A stretch of 64,000 bases of DNA, taken from NCBI GenBank assembly GCA_963751955.1, contig CAVVWM010000011.1:434001-498000 (forward strand), given 5' to 3'. Below the pieces are notes generated by a model that was not told the DNA's origin, ran no database searches, and worked only from the letters and a program-made list of their open reading frames with translations. The DNA is from JABDIY01 sp963751955. GTDB lineage: Bacteria > Actinomycetota > Acidimicrobiia > Acidimicrobiales > SZUA-35. Position 1 is the stretch's first letter. Each line of letters starts with the position of its first letter. A program made the translations under genes and the position numbers. Of the stretch, positions 51,658-60,873 are shown piece after piece.

Positions 51658-52314
51658 CTATGTGGCAGGCGGGGGTGGCGGCTGGTTGGCCTGCACTCCC
51701 TGGCTAGGTGTGACCTCGCCCTCGATTGCGGCCGAGCCCAGCAACTTTTCGCGGCCTTGTTGAAGGGTCCGGGATGTACGTTCGAGTACCGCTTCGAAAC
51801 TGGCCAGCTTGTGATCGCAATAGTCCTCGACGCGACGCTGAAGCGTCCGAGCATCGGCGCGAGCCTCGGCCACGATTTGTCGAGCTCGGGCTTCAGCGGC
51901 CCGGGTGATCTCCTGCCGCTCGATCATTCGCGACACCTGGGCGCGACCTTGATCGATGATTTCCTGCCGCTCTTGGCGAGCCTGCGCCAAGAACTCTTCC
52001 TTCTCCTTCAAGAGCCAGCGCGCCCGACGAAGCTCTTCGGGCAACGCTTCTCGGATCTCTTCGAGAACGTCGAGTAGTTCGCCCTTGTTGACCTTAACTG
52101 TTGAGGACATCGGCAGCGGCCGGCCTGCGGCGACCATCCCGATCGCCTCATCGATGAGCGCCTCCAACTCCGGCACGGCGTACTGTTCACTTTCGCCGGC
52201 ACTGAGATCGATAGCCGGATCGGCATCGTCGGTGAGGTCGAGGACCGGCTCGGCCACCGGGGTGTACTCATCGGACGAGGCATAGTCGTATGGCGATGTC
52301 CGTTGATCGGTCAT
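51658..52314 (-). CDS. DivIVA-like coiled-coil protein
   Basis: The 218-residue protein from ATG 52314 has an acidic N-terminus, a conserved helix (ELEALIDEAIGMVAAGRPLPMSSTVKVNKGELLDVLEEIREALPEELRRARWLL) and a long coiled coil (KEKEEFLAQARQERQEIIDQGRAQVSRMIERQEITRAAEARARQI), ending in a Pro-rich tail. It matches the actinobacterial protein encoded between coaD and DUF177 (M. tuberculosis Rv2927c type), annotated as DivIVA- or ATP-synthase-b-like. The ATG overlaps the coaD stop by four bases. Confidence 0.8.
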   Translation of the reverse strand: MTDQRTSPYDYASSDEYTPVAEPVLDLTDDADPAIDLSAGESEQYAVPELEALIDEAIGMVAAGRPLPMSSTVKVNKGELLDVLEEIREALPEELRRARWLLKEKEEFLAQARQERQEIIDQGRAQVSRMIERQEITRAAEARARQIVAEARADARTLQRRVEDYCDHKLASFEAVLERTSRTLQQGREKLLGSAAIEGEVTPSQGVQANQPPPPPAT

Positions 52315-52799
52315 TGTCCCAACGCTCCTGTCTTTCGTTGCATGGCGTCCCACACAGGCTGGGGAACCAGTGAGGAGATATCGCCCCCACGAATTCCTAT
52401 CTCCCGAAGATACCTGCTCGCGACGAGAGCCGCAGCGCCAACACCTGGTACGAACATGGTTTGTGTACCGCCGGTCTCGGCGTTGGTGTTGGCTTGCACC
52501 ATCTCTGAATCGAGGTCGGTCGCCGTGCGGATTCCCTTCACTAGAAGGTCAGCTCCGTGGGCCTGTGCCGCCACCGTCACGAGGCCATCGAAAGCTGTGA
52601 CCTGCACGTTCGGCAGGCTCGCAATGGACTCTGAGATCATATTCTTCCGTTCTTCGACTGTGAACATGCCCGAGGGTTTGGCCGGGTTGTAGCCGATCGC
52701 TACGAACACGGTGTCGAAAAAGGCGGCGGCGACGCGAACGATTGCAAGGTGTCCATTGTGGAACGGATCAAAAGATCCGGGAAGAAAAGCAGCGGGCAT
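52311..52799 (-). CDS. coaD: Phosphopantetheine adenylyltransferase
   Basis: CoaD makes dephospho-CoA from phosphopantetheine and ATP. From ATG 52799 (MPAAFLPGSFDPFHNGHLAIV) the 162-residue enzyme has the T/HxGH-like nucleotide motif HNGH, the LLVKGIRTATDLDSEMVQANTNAE segment and the ISSLVPQPV ending (equivalent of ISSTxVR). The longer frame to 52991 overlaps rsmD and is not conserved. It sits in the recG-rsmD-coaD order usual in actinobacteria. Confidence 0.95.
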   Translation of the reverse strand: MPAAFLPGSFDPFHNGHLAIVRVAAAFFDTVFVAIGYNPAKPSGMFTVEERKNMISESIASLPNVQVTAFDGLVTVAAQAHGADLLVKGIRTATDLDSEMVQANTNAETGGTQTMFVPGVGAAALVASRYLREIGIRGGDISSLVPQPVWDAMQRKTGALGQ

Positions 52800-52846
52800 G
52801 GCGTCGCACAGCGTACTGCATCGCACTCCCCCTTTGGGGAGCACGA

Positions 52847-53389
52847 CTACCTGGCGCGTTTGGCCAGCACAATCTGTGGTCGACCGTACGACCGGCGTCG
52901 GAGCTCCTCCCAGTGGGGTGTGAGCTGGACTTCTCCTTCGGCATGAGCCACAAGGAGGTCGGCCGGAATGAGGGGAAGCAGATCGAGCCAAGGATCATCG
53001 GCATAAGGGGGATCGCAGAAGGCAAGGTCGAAACGGTCGTCTTTCCGGAAGGAAACGACCACCGAAAGAACATCACGCACCAGAACCTGAGCGCGATCAG
53101 CACAACCGATGGTGTCCAGGTTCTGCTCGAGAATTCGCGCCGCGTCTTTGTTCTTCTCGACAAAGACCACCTCGGCTGCGCCCCGACTGAGGCACTCGAG
53201 CCCAAATGAGCCCGATCCGGCAAACAAATCGAGCACGCGTACTCCCTGGAGCCCGGGCGAGCCCTCAGCCATGCGAAGGCTGAGAATCATGTTGAAGATG
53301 GCGGTTTTTGCCCTATCCGGAATCGGCCGCGTCCCCGAATCGGGCACCTTGAGCTTGCGCCCCTTCGCGCTGCCGCTGATGATTCTCAT
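52847..53389 (-). CDS. rsmD: 16S rRNA (guanine966-N2)-methyltransferase RsmD
   Basis: The 180-residue enzyme has RIISGSAKGRKLKVPDSGTRPIPDRAKTAIFNM at the start, the SAM-binding VLDLFAGSGSFGLECLSRGA, and the catalytic DLAFCDPPY motif (DPPY). Its ATG overlaps the recG stop by four bases. It is normally between recG and coaD, as here. Confidence 0.95.
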   Translation of the reverse strand: MRIISGSAKGRKLKVPDSGTRPIPDRAKTAIFNMILSLRMAEGSPGLQGVRVLDLFAGSGSFGLECLSRGAAEVVFVEKNKDAARILEQNLDTIGCADRAQVLVRDVLSVVVSFRKDDRFDLAFCDPPYADDPWLDLLPLIPADLLVAHAEGEVQLTPHWEELRRRSYGRPQIVLAKRAR

Positions 53390-55539
53390 CCTTTGAGAAG
53401 GAATTCTTCGTCGGTGGCTTCAGCCAGAAGCGCCAGTTCATCGGCGAGATCGGTATGTCGGGAAAGGTCACGATCGGAGTCGATCAGCCGTATCGCTGCT
53501 TGGCGGGCGTCGATGACCACTTTACGATCGCGCCCCAGGCTGGCGAGCTTGAGGTCGTTACGGCCCTTCTGACGCTCCCCCAGAATCGTTCCTTCGCCCC
53601 GCAGATCGAGATCGGTCTCGGCCAATTCGAACCCATCGGTCGAGTTCACAATCGCCTCGATCCGGCTCTGTCCGTCCGCCGTTGTTGGGCTGGCTACCAG
53701 CCAGCACACCGAGGCGTGGGCTCCACGGCCGACTCGGCCCCGCAACTGATGAAGCTGGGCGATACCGAAGCGGTCAGCATCGAGGATCACCATGGCCGTG
53801 GCGTTTGCTACATCGACACCGACCTCGATCACCGTCGTGGAGACGAGCACATCCAGGTCGCCAGACCGGAATCGCTCCATAACGGCGGCTTTGTCCTCGG
53901 CTGACACCCGGCCGTGCATCAAACCGACACGCAGTCCTTCGAGCTCCCTGGCTGCAAGCCGTTGGTAGGTCTCCTCCGCCGATGCAACCTCGAGTTTTTC
54001 TGACTCGTCGATCAAAGGGCAGACCACGTAGGCCTGTTGGCCATCAGCCACCGAGCGGCGAATGTCGCTCCACATCTCCTCGAGTTGAAGCGGAGGCTCG
54101 CCATCGAGAGTGCCCGACGCGTTCACGTGGTGGGTGAGAATCGGCGTACGGCCCGGGGGTAGCTCGTCGAGCACCGACACATCGAGATCGCCGTAGACAG
54201 TCATGGCAGCAGTGCGAGGGATGGGAGTCGCTGTCATCACCAACACATCGGGAACGCTGCCGTCAGTGTTCTTGTCACGCAGCGCCGCCCGCTGCTCCAC
54301 CCCGAAGCGGTGCTGCTCGTCGATCACGATCGATCCGAGCGACTGGAACTGAACCTTTTCCTGAAGTAGTGCATGGGTGCCGATCACGATGTCGGTGAGC
54401 CCACCTGCCAGGCCACCGAGTATTCGTCTGCGGTCCGAGCCCGAGGTGCGGCCGGTGAGCAACTCGACCGTGAGCGGTCGGTTGCCCAACAGGCTGGATG
54501 GTTCCGGGACATCCAGGCCCTCGAGCAACCGACGGATACCGAGGTGATGTTGTTCAGCAAGGACCTCTGTAGGAGCCATGAGCGCACCCTGATGGCCTCC
54601 GTCCACGGCCGTGAGCATCGATGCAACCGCCACAAGAGTTTTTCCAGAACCGACATCACCCTGGAGCAGGCGGTGCATCGGCATCGAGGAAACCAGATCG
54701 TCGGTGATCTCACCTATGACCCGTTTCTGAGCATCGGTGAGTGGAAAGGGCAGTCGATCGAAGAACGAACGAACCAGCGGCCCGTCGGCCCGATGCCGGA
54801 CACCACGCTGTGTTGCTTCGAGGTGCCGTTTACGCCTGACCAGGGAGACCTGCATACGAAAGAGTTCATCGAAGATCAACCGTCTTCGGGCGGCAGAGAT
54901 CTGTTCGTGTGTCTCGGGTCTGTGTATTCCTAGAACTGCAGAGGACAGGTCGGTCATCCCCCGCTCAGACAAGATCCAGGCAGGAAGTGGATCCACCAGG
55001 GACCGCGCATCTTCGTTTGTGATCGTGCGGCGCAGCGCCTCACCGATGTACCGGAAGAGATCGGCGCTGCTCACGCCGGCCTTTTCACTTTGGGGGTACA
55101 CGGGAATGATCGTCCCTGTCTGATCGCCGACCAGATCAACCACGGGACTGGTCATCTGTGGCCGACCCCGGAAGTTCTCCATCTTTCCGAACACGATCGC
55201 CTCCAGATCCGGCTGGAGTTGCCGTTCCCGCCACCGCTGATTGAAGAACGTGAGCGTCATTCGACTCTGTCCGTCGGTAACGGTGCTGGTGACCATCACC
55301 CGGTTCCCCCGCAAGCGGCGGAGGTCGGTACTGATCACTTTCACGACGATGGTCGCCTCATCGCCCTCCATGAGATCAGCGATGGCGCTCTGGCGCGTAC
55401 GGTCCAGATAGCGGCGGGGGTAGTGGGTGAGGAGGTCACCGAGGGTGAACAGATCCATCTTGTGAAGCGCGCCTTTGCGCTTGGGACCCACGCCCCGGAG
55501 TTTCTCCACGTCGATCGCGTACAGCTCACGAGCGCTCAT
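53386..55539 (-). CDS. recG: ATP-dependent DNA helicase RecG
   Basis: RecG reverses stalled replication forks. The protein has the N-terminal wedge/OB domain (DLLTHYPRRYLDRTR, ..VTDGQSRMTLTFFNQRW), Walker A LLQGDVGSGKT, motif II IVIDEQHRFGVEQR, ATPIPRT, and the C-terminal helicase lobe (STTVIEVGVDVANATAMVILDADRFGIAQLHQLRGRVGRG), followed by the TRG-type end. ATG 55539 (MSARELYAIDVEKLRGVGPKR) fits the family start better than the GTG seven codons upstream. About 717 residues, a normal length. Confidence 0.96.
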   Translation of the reverse strand: MSARELYAIDVEKLRGVGPKRKGALHKMDLFTLGDLLTHYPRRYLDRTRQSAIADLMEGDEATIVVKVISTDLRRLRGNRVMVTSTVTDGQSRMTLTFFNQRWRERQLQPDLEAIVFGKMENFRGRPQMTSPVVDLVGDQTGTIIPVYPQSEKAGVSSADLFRYIGEALRRTITNEDARSLVDPLPAWILSERGMTDLSSAVLGIHRPETHEQISAARRRLIFDELFRMQVSLVRRKRHLEATQRGVRHRADGPLVRSFFDRLPFPLTDAQKRVIGEITDDLVSSMPMHRLLQGDVGSGKTLVAVASMLTAVDGGHQGALMAPTEVLAEQHHLGIRRLLEGLDVPEPSSLLGNRPLTVELLTGRTSGSDRRRILGGLAGGLTDIVIGTHALLQEKVQFQSLGSIVIDEQHRFGVEQRAALRDKNTDGSVPDVLVMTATPIPRTAAMTVYGDLDVSVLDELPPGRTPILTHHVNASGTLDGEPPLQLEEMWSDIRRSVADGQQAYVVCPLIDESEKLEVASAEETYQRLAARELEGLRVGLMHGRVSAEDKAAVMERFRSGDLDVLVSTTVIEVGVDVANATAMVILDADRFGIAQLHQLRGRVGRGAHASVCWLVASPTTADGQSRIEAIVNSTDGFELAETDLDLRGEGTILGERQKGRNDLKLASLGRDRKVVIDARQAAIRLIDSDRDLSRHTDLADELALLAEATDEEFLLKG

Positions 55540-55684
55540 CGGATTGGACCGATTCCCCACGTCCTCAACCTATCCGGACCGTGTGACACCCTCGCTCCAC
55601 TGCCTCAAACGTTCGCCGTTCCCCAGCCCGCAGATTGCTGTTGGTCACGGCGCCGTCAATTGCGGGTTGGATACCTTGGGCCCG

Positions 55685-56875
55685 GTGGCAGTCGATCAGC
55701 TCATCCTCGGTTCCGGTGGCCCAACGCCTGCGGAGAACCGCGCACTGCGCTCTGTGGCGGTGCTTTTCTGGATGAATGGCGCGGTCGTGGCCTCGTACGT
55801 ACCGCGGCTACCGGGGATTCGTGATCGACTGGGCCTCGATCTGGCGACGATCGGCACGATTCTCGCCGTCGCCACCGGTGCCGGACTGCTGGGCAGCATC
55901 GCAGTCGGGCCAACTGTGGAACACTTCCCGACGAAGAAGGTGATGATTGCCGGTGCCCTCACGCTCACGCTCATGTTGCCTGTCGTGAGCCTTGTACCCA
56001 GTGTGTGGACGTTGCTGCTCGTCCTCGTCGTGCTGTCGATCGCTGACGTTTTTACCGATGTTGCCATGAACGTCCAGGGTTCGTTTCTCAGTGCACGACG
56101 GTCGGTGCCGGTGATGCAGCGGCTTCACGCAATGTGGAGCCTGGGAACCGTGGTCGGCGGCATCGTCGCCGCAGCCATGGCATCGATGAAGGTGGACCTC
56201 ACGGTTCACCTCTTCGGGGCCTCTCTGATTCTCCTGCTCACGCTGCTCTATGTTGCACCCGGCCTCCTGCCCAATGACACCAATCCCAGACACGCTGAGG
56301 TCAGACCCCGTGCGACCGGGGGTGCGTGGCGTGTTGTGCTCATATTTGCCGCGCTGGGGGCTGCCGCAATTGTTCCCGAAATGATCAACAGCGACTGGGC
56401 GGCCTTCCGTTTGACCGACGATCTCGGAACATCGAATGGAGTAGCGGGTATGGGGTACGTGGCGTTCACTACCGGAATGGTGACCGGCCGACTTCTAGGC
56501 GACAGCGTGGTCCAACGACTCGGTCACCGAAGTGTTCTGCGAACCGCCACAGCCCTGGCGGCCCTCGGGATCGGAACGGCAACGCTGCTTCCCTGGGTAC
56601 TCACGGTATTTGTCGGGCTGTTTGTGGCGGGCCTGGGTATTTCGGTGATGTTTCCTGAGCTGTACGACGCAGCCGCCCAACATCCTCGTCCTGGCAAAGC
56701 CCTGGGAGGGCTAACTGCCGGTTCTCGAATCGCGCTTCTCGCCGCACCTCTTTTGGTGGGTGTCCTCGCCGACACCGACCTCTTCACAGTCGGAGCAGCG
56801 GTCGCGCTCGCGACTATCCCGGGCGCGTTGGTCGTCCTTTGGCTGTCAGACCAACTCCACCAGCGTGCGAATTGA
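55685..56875 (+). CDS. MFS transporter (FucP/YbjJ-like)
   Basis: The 396-residue protein has about 12 predicted spans and MFS landmarks: ASYVPRLPGIRDRLGLDLATIGTILAVATGAGLLGSIAVGP in the first half, DVAMNVQGSFLS, HAMWSLGTVVGG, and GRLLGDSVVQRLGHRSVLR in the second. These resemble the YbjJ-type MFS proteins. The start is probably GTG 55685, directly upstream of the first conserved residues; the longer frame overlaps recG. The substrate is unknown. The methyltransferase gene follows after seven bases. Confidence 0.85.
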   Translation: MAVDQLILGSGGPTPAENRALRSVAVLFWMNGAVVASYVPRLPGIRDRLGLDLATIGTILAVATGAGLLGSIAVGPTVEHFPTKKVMIAGALTLTLMLPVVSLVPSVWTLLLVLVVLSIADVFTDVAMNVQGSFLSARRSVPVMQRLHAMWSLGTVVGGIVAAAMASMKVDLTVHLFGASLILLLTLLYVAPGLLPNDTNPRHAEVRPRATGGAWRVVLIFAALGAAAIVPEMINSDWAAFRLTDDLGTSNGVAGMGYVAFTTGMVTGRLLGDSVVQRLGHRSVLRTATALAALGIGTATLLPWVLTVFVGLFVAGLGISVMFPELYDAAAQHPRPGKALGGLTAGSRIALLAAPLLVGVLADTDLFTVGAAVALATIPGALVVLWLSDQLHQRAN

Positions 56876-56882
56876 GACTGAT

Positions 56883-58004
56883 ATGAGTTCAGTCGAAATC
56901 GATCTGCACGTTCCCCAGGGACGGTTTCATCTCTCGCGCCCCGGGGCAACATCGCGCAACCGGCTTCGAGCCTGGGATGCTGCGGACGAATACGTACTCC
57001 ACAATCTCTCCCCGTCCGGCCAGAGGGTGCTCATCCTGAACGACGGGTTTGGCGCACTGGCCGTTGCGCTCGCTTCGCAGGACACAACATCGGTTACGGA
57101 CTCGTTCGTGAGCCGTCGAGCCGCAGCGGTCAATCTCGAGGCAAACCACCGAGTTGTCGAGCTCGGTTCCCCGATCGAACCCGTGGTAGGTCCGATCGAT
57201 ATTGTCCTGATCAAAGTACCCAAGACACTTTCGCTATTGGAACACCAGCTTCACACCATTCGGCCTGGATGTCACCGGGAAACAGTGGTGCTGGGTGCCG
57301 GGATGGTCAAACATGTTCATAGTTCGACCCTCGGCTTGTTCGAACGAATTATTGGGCCAACGACAACGTCGCTCGCGAAGAAGAAGGCACGCCTCATTCA
57401 TGCGCGCTTCGATATCGACCTGACACCGGGTCCGAGTCCGTGGCCTCGGATTGTCGAGCTCGTTGGGGGTCACAAGGTAATGGCCCATGCCGGGGTCTTC
57501 GCCGGTACCAAGTTGGATATCGGCACGAATACGCTCTTGGCCAACCTGCCGGCTCTCGACGAGTGCAGCCGCGGTCGTATTGACGTGGTCGACCTCGGTT
57601 GCGGAAACGGAATTGTCGGCTCCGCGATCGCCAAGAACGCACAGTCCCACCTCACCTTTGTCGACGAGTCGTACTATGCGGTCGCTTCGGCTCGGGCCAC
57701 GTTTGGCCTCAACCATCCCGAGCGCACAGCAGAGTTTCTCGTAGATGACTGCGGCCAGAGCCTTCCCGATGCGGCGTTCGATCTTGTGCTGAACAATCCG
57801 CCCTTTCACACCAGCCACGAACGCACGGACGCAATAGCGTGGAAGATGTTCCTCGAGTCACGACGTATCCTTCGCCCGGGCGGGGAACTGAGGATCGTCG
57901 GGAACCGCCATCTGGGCTATCACGCCAAACTCAAGCGGCTTTTCGGCAATTGCCAAACGATCGCAAGCACACCAAGGTTCGTGGTCCTCAGCGCCCGACT
58001 CTGA
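56883..58004 (+). CDS. RlmG/RsmC-type rRNA guanine-N2 methyltransferase
   Basis: The 373-residue protein is built like RlmG (YgjO) and RsmC. An N-terminal degenerate methyltransferase domain (RVLILNDGFGALAVALAS) is followed by a catalytic one with VVDLGCGNGIVGSAIAK, LVLNNPPFHTSHERTDAIAWKMFLESRRILRPGGELRIVGNRHLGY. NPPFH is the guanine-N2 methyltransferase motif. It probably makes m2G in rRNA, with G1835 of 23S rRNA the RlmG target, but this is inference from similarity. Confidence 0.82.
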   Translation: MSSVEIDLHVPQGRFHLSRPGATSRNRLRAWDAADEYVLHNLSPSGQRVLILNDGFGALAVALASQDTTSVTDSFVSRRAAAVNLEANHRVVELGSPIEPVVGPIDIVLIKVPKTLSLLEHQLHTIRPGCHRETVVLGAGMVKHVHSSTLGLFERIIGPTTTSLAKKKARLIHARFDIDLTPGPSPWPRIVELVGGHKVMAHAGVFAGTKLDIGTNTLLANLPALDECSRGRIDVVDLGCGNGIVGSAIAKNAQSHLTFVDESYYAVASARATFGLNHPERTAEFLVDDCGQSLPDAAFDLVLNNPPFHTSHERTDAIAWKMFLESRRILRPGGELRIVGNRHLGYHAKLKRLFGNCQTIASTPRFVVLSARL

Positions 58005-58056
58005 CTCTGCGCTCAGAGGACCCGTTCTCGACCTCGATGCGGGGAGCGCTCCCGGT

Positions 58057-58293
58057 CTACTTGATCTGGTCAAGCCAGGAAGGCGTACCCATGTCGGTCT
58101 CAGCACCAAGCGAAAGATCCTTGGCGAGACGTGCGTCGTCGAGGTTGAAGTTCACTCGTTGACCGGGCCTCAACATCCGAAACACCGAACCCAGCAGGGC
58201 ATCGGGAGCGAGATCGTAATCAGCGAGATCGGTATCGCACATGATCACTCCATCCCGGGTGATTGGATCGTATGACTTCACCACTCCCTGCAT
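58057..58293 (-). CDS. Cold-shock-domain-like small protein, degenerate
   Basis: From ATG 58293 the 78-residue protein reads MQGVVKSYDPITRDGVIMCDTDLADYDLAPDALLGSVFRMLRPGQRVNFNLDD. The spacing of beta-strands (GVVKSYD...DGVI...VFRMLRPGQRVNFNL) follows a cold-shock domain. The RNP1 motif (KGFGFI) and aromatic RNA-binding residues are replaced. It might be a non-canonical OB-fold regulator. It is divergent from the metalloprotease gene by 43 bases. Confidence 0.55.
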   Translation of the reverse strand: MQGVVKSYDPITRDGVIMCDTDLADYDLAPDALLGSVFRMLRPGQRVNFNLDDARLAKDLSLGAETDMGTPSWLDQIK

Positions 58294-58336
58294 CCCAACG
58301 ATGATAGGGCATTTCACTACTGAAGCGGCCTGCAGT

Positions 58337-59167
58337 ATGTGCCGTTACACCAATGTGCGCGCAAGCATCCTCGCCATCATCGTTGCGGTCGTTGTCGCAG
58401 TGATCGTTGCCCAAGACAATGGTGGGTTCGGCTCAGTCGACGAATGCGATGCTGACAAACTCGGGCGGCGGGCCTTCGGGCCCCTCTCCACTATCTACAC
58501 CGTTGAGGACGGACGCCTGGCCGGGATCTGCCATGGCGTCGACGACCCAACCGTCTACGACGCTTGGGCCAACCTGACGGTCTTCACCACCCCCGAGGAA
58601 CGCACGTCGATCATCGGGTTCGGCGGATTCCGCAACACGAGCAGGCGGGATGTCCTGGCCTATGCGACGGCTCTGGACAAGGACAACTCCCGATTCATGA
58701 TCGTCGTGAATCTCGAAATGGTCGAGCTCGATCCGTGGCAAGTGCGGCGCACGATTGCCCACGAATTTGGCCATGTGCTAACCCGTTCCGCTCCCGGGCT
58801 CGAGCGATCCGATTGTGGCGACTTCGGCTGTGTGTCAAACACCAACTACATGGGACTGTGGGTCGATCGATTCTGGTCCCGGGCCGAACTCGATTCGATC
58901 GACAACAGCGGCTACAACGACACCGCCGGCACGAACGCTCGCTGCGGTGGCAATGCTGGCTTTCCCACAAACTACGCAGCGACCAACCCGTACGAAGACT
59001 TCTCAGAGTCCTTCGAGTTCTTCCTCTTCAGCAATCAGGTACCGGCGTCGGTGCAGCCACGAATCCAGTTGCTTTCGAGCTTTCCTGAACTGGTGCGAAT
59101 GCGCGATCGGATCACTGCGGCCGGATACGCCGATACCCGCCGCTTCGCCCAGAACTGCGGCACCTAG
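58337..59167 (+). CDS. Exported zinc metalloprotease-like protein
   Basis: The 276-residue protein has an N-terminal membrane anchor or signal (ASILAIIVAVVVAVIVA) and the zinc-protease motif HEFGH (His 142, Glu 143, His 146). A later NPYEDFSESFEFFLF segment could supply the third ligand. Several Cys (DECDADK, GICHG, SDCGDFGCVSN, ARCGG, AQNCGT) suggest disulfides outside the cell. The substrate is unknown. It converges with the next minus-strand gene with a four-base overlap of stops. Confidence 0.75.
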   Translation: MCRYTNVRASILAIIVAVVVAVIVAQDNGGFGSVDECDADKLGRRAFGPLSTIYTVEDGRLAGICHGVDDPTVYDAWANLTVFTTPEERTSIIGFGGFRNTSRRDVLAYATALDKDNSRFMIVVNLEMVELDPWQVRRTIAHEFGHVLTRSAPGLERSDCGDFGCVSNTNYMGLWVDRFWSRAELDSIDNSGYNDTAGTNARCGGNAGFPTNYAATNPYEDFSESFEFFLFSNQVPASVQPRIQLLSSFPELVRMRDRITAAGYADTRRFAQNCGT

Positions 59168-59463
59168 GTCGGATCGAAGGGAAACCCTCTGAATCCCACC
59201 AGTTTTCCGGCACCACGAAAGACATGTGAGGTTCCGTCGGAGCGAACCAGCAGCGCAGGGCCGCTGAGGTGTCCCTCAGGCCCATCCATCTCCAGCGTGT
59301 GGGCCGCCATCTCGATGGCCGTTCCCGACGTCGTCCGAACTACGAGCTCCCAGTCGATTCCTTGACGACCCTCGAACTCAGCCACGACCACCGACCCGCC
59401 AACATCGTTCATCTCCCGGCCTGAGACCGACAGTTCGTCGATCACATAGCGATAGTGCCTCAT
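59164..59463 (-). CDS. Hypothetical protein
   Basis: The 99-residue product from ATG 59463 (MRHYRYVIDELSVSGREMNDVGGSVVVAEFEGRQGIDWELVV) is beta-rich, soluble and without known motifs. Its composition and codon use look coding. A longer frame to 59517 adds a non-conserved basic start. No family recognised. Confidence 0.5.
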   Translation of the reverse strand: MRHYRYVIDELSVSGREMNDVGGSVVVAEFEGRQGIDWELVVRTTSGTAIEMAAHTLEMDGPEGHLSGPALLVRSDGTSHVFRGAGKLVGFRGFPFDPT

Positions 59464-59544
59464 GTATAGAACCCTACGGGATCCCACGGCCAGGGCTATG
59501 TGCGGGAAGCGCCACAACGAGCCGGGCTATTCAGGACGACTGGA

Positions 59545-59892
59545 TCAGAGGGAGAACGCCCGAAGGGCGAGCCCCATGATGAACAGATTCCCTCCCCCCA
59601 GCAGCAAGTACTCCCACTGGGGGATCTGTTGGCGGTAGCTGTAGATGATGGCGATCGATGCCATGGCAAGGAAACCATAGAAATAGTGCAGGTCATCGGC
59701 CTCGACACCCGACTGCAGTACCACGACCCCGATCGTGACCTCCAAGACGGTGAGCACCCACGAGGCGTAAATCGCCGGCACGAGCAGGTCCGAGCGAATC
59801 TCGGTACGCCAGTGTCCGACCGTGGCCCACACTCCTGTGAAGCCAGTGGTCACGACAACAACCCAGGCAAGAATCCAGTGGACTGTGGACAA
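59545..59892 (-). CDS. Small four-span membrane protein
   Basis: The 115-residue protein has four hydrophobic spans (WILAWVVVVTTGFTGVWATVG, DLLVPAIYASWVLTVLEVTIGVVVL, HYFYGFLAMASIAIIYSY, YLLLGGGNLFIMGLAL). The conserved-looking HYFYGFLA and final GNLFIMGLALR match a small actinobacterial family without known function. The start is probably TTG 59892, two bases after the PIG-L deacetylase gene stop, so the pair is co-transcribed. Confidence 0.65.
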   Translation of the reverse strand: MSTVHWILAWVVVVTTGFTGVWATVGHWRTEIRSDLLVPAIYASWVLTVLEVTIGVVVLQSGVEADDLHYFYGFLAMASIAIIYSYRQQIPQWEYLLLGGGNLFIMGLALRAFSL

Positions 59893-59894
59893 GT

Positions 59895-60689
59895 TCAGAG
59901 CCCCGGTAGAAGCTCGACTTCGGAAGGGCCGCCGATATCACCGTCGTCGGTGAGAGCGAAGAACTCCCGCCCGAAGATCAGCCGGAATACATCGTCGGGC
60001 ACCGACAGGAAGAAGTCATCGTCGCTGATCTGGCTGCGATGCGCTTGGATCGCCAGGCGTTTCGCCTTCAACTGATCCTCGACGTTCACCAAATAGCGGA
60101 TCTGCGCACGAGGCACCCCGAACTCCTCATCGAAAGCGTTCTCGCCGTCATGATCGGCATCGGGATCCAGATTGTGATCCGCCATCGCCGCCTGGGCATC
60201 TTCGCGACTCACCGTCGCTTCGTAGACGTGGCCTACGCCGGCGATCTCTGCTGCCCGGAGACCCACCCGATGGACTTGAATGTGATCGGGGTGGCCATAC
60301 AGCCCGTGGGGATCGTAGATGGTGAGCACATCGGCACCGAAACCTAGGAGTTTCTCGGCGAGCAGTTGGGCGGCCGCTTCGACGTCGGCTTGCCAAAAAC
60401 AGGCTGGGTTGTCGTTGCTTGCTTCACCCAACATTCCCGAGTCTTCGTAGTCCAAAAACTGGTTTGAAGCGCACCCCAAGAGTGCAGCTGCCGCCGTGAC
60501 CTCCTGGACCCTTCGTTCCCACAACGCTTCACCAGAGCGCAGAACCCCAGGTTTGGGTTCGCCGTGTTCGCCTCTGGTTGCGGTGACAAGGTGGACATCA
60601 TGACCGGCATCGGCAGCCTTACGCATCAGCCCGCCGGTCGAGAGCACTTCATCGTCGGGATGGGCGTGGAAGCAAACCAGGACTGACAT
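59895..60689 (-). CDS. mca: PIG-L/LmbE-family deacetylase, Mca-like
   Basis: Mca cleaves mycothiol S-conjugates; the same family includes MshB. The 264-residue enzyme from ATG 60689 has the zinc motif HAHPDDE (His 10, Asp 13), TATRGEHGEP, and YDPHGLYGHPDHIQVHRVG carrying the third ligand. The C-terminal HRSQISDDDFFLSVP resembles Mca more than MshB. Mycothiol is the typical thiol of actinobacteria. The assignment to Mca rather than MshB is moderate. Confidence 0.75.
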   Translation of the reverse strand: MSVLVCFHAHPDDEVLSTGGLMRKAADAGHDVHLVTATRGEHGEPKPGVLRSGEALWERRVQEVTAAAALLGCASNQFLDYEDSGMLGEASNDNPACFWQADVEAAAQLLAEKLLGFGADVLTIYDPHGLYGHPDHIQVHRVGLRAAEIAGVGHVYEATVSREDAQAAMADHNLDPDADHDGENAFDEEFGVPRAQIRYLVNVEDQLKAKRLAIQAHRSQISDDDFFLSVPDDVFRLIFGREFFALTDDGDIGGPSEVELLPGL

Positions 60690-60780
60690 GGCTCCAAGGT
60701 AATTGCTGGTCTCAGACTTCACCCGCACCGGGCAAACCCTCAGATCCAGACCCCACCACCGATGGCCTCGAACGAACCTT

Positions 60781-60819
60781 GCGGGGCCGGCTCACTTCCA
60801 AGAAGTAAACCGGCCCCGC
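60781..60819. terminator. Long GC-rich hairpin, candidate terminator or mRNA structure
   Basis: GCGGGGCCGG (60781-60790) and CCGGCCCCGC (60810-60819) form a perfect ten-pair stem, and the loop contains an inner ACTTC-CAA-GAAGT hairpin. It lies between two minus-strand genes, downstream of the small gene at 60874 and upstream of the deacetylase gene. No T-run follows on either strand, so intrinsic termination is uncertain. A weaker CGCCG/CGGCG stem is at 60851-60867. Confidence 0.45.
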
Positions 60820-60873
60820 TTACCGACCTCGCCGTGCTGTCACCACCCGCCGCCGATTCCGACGGCGAAGGGC

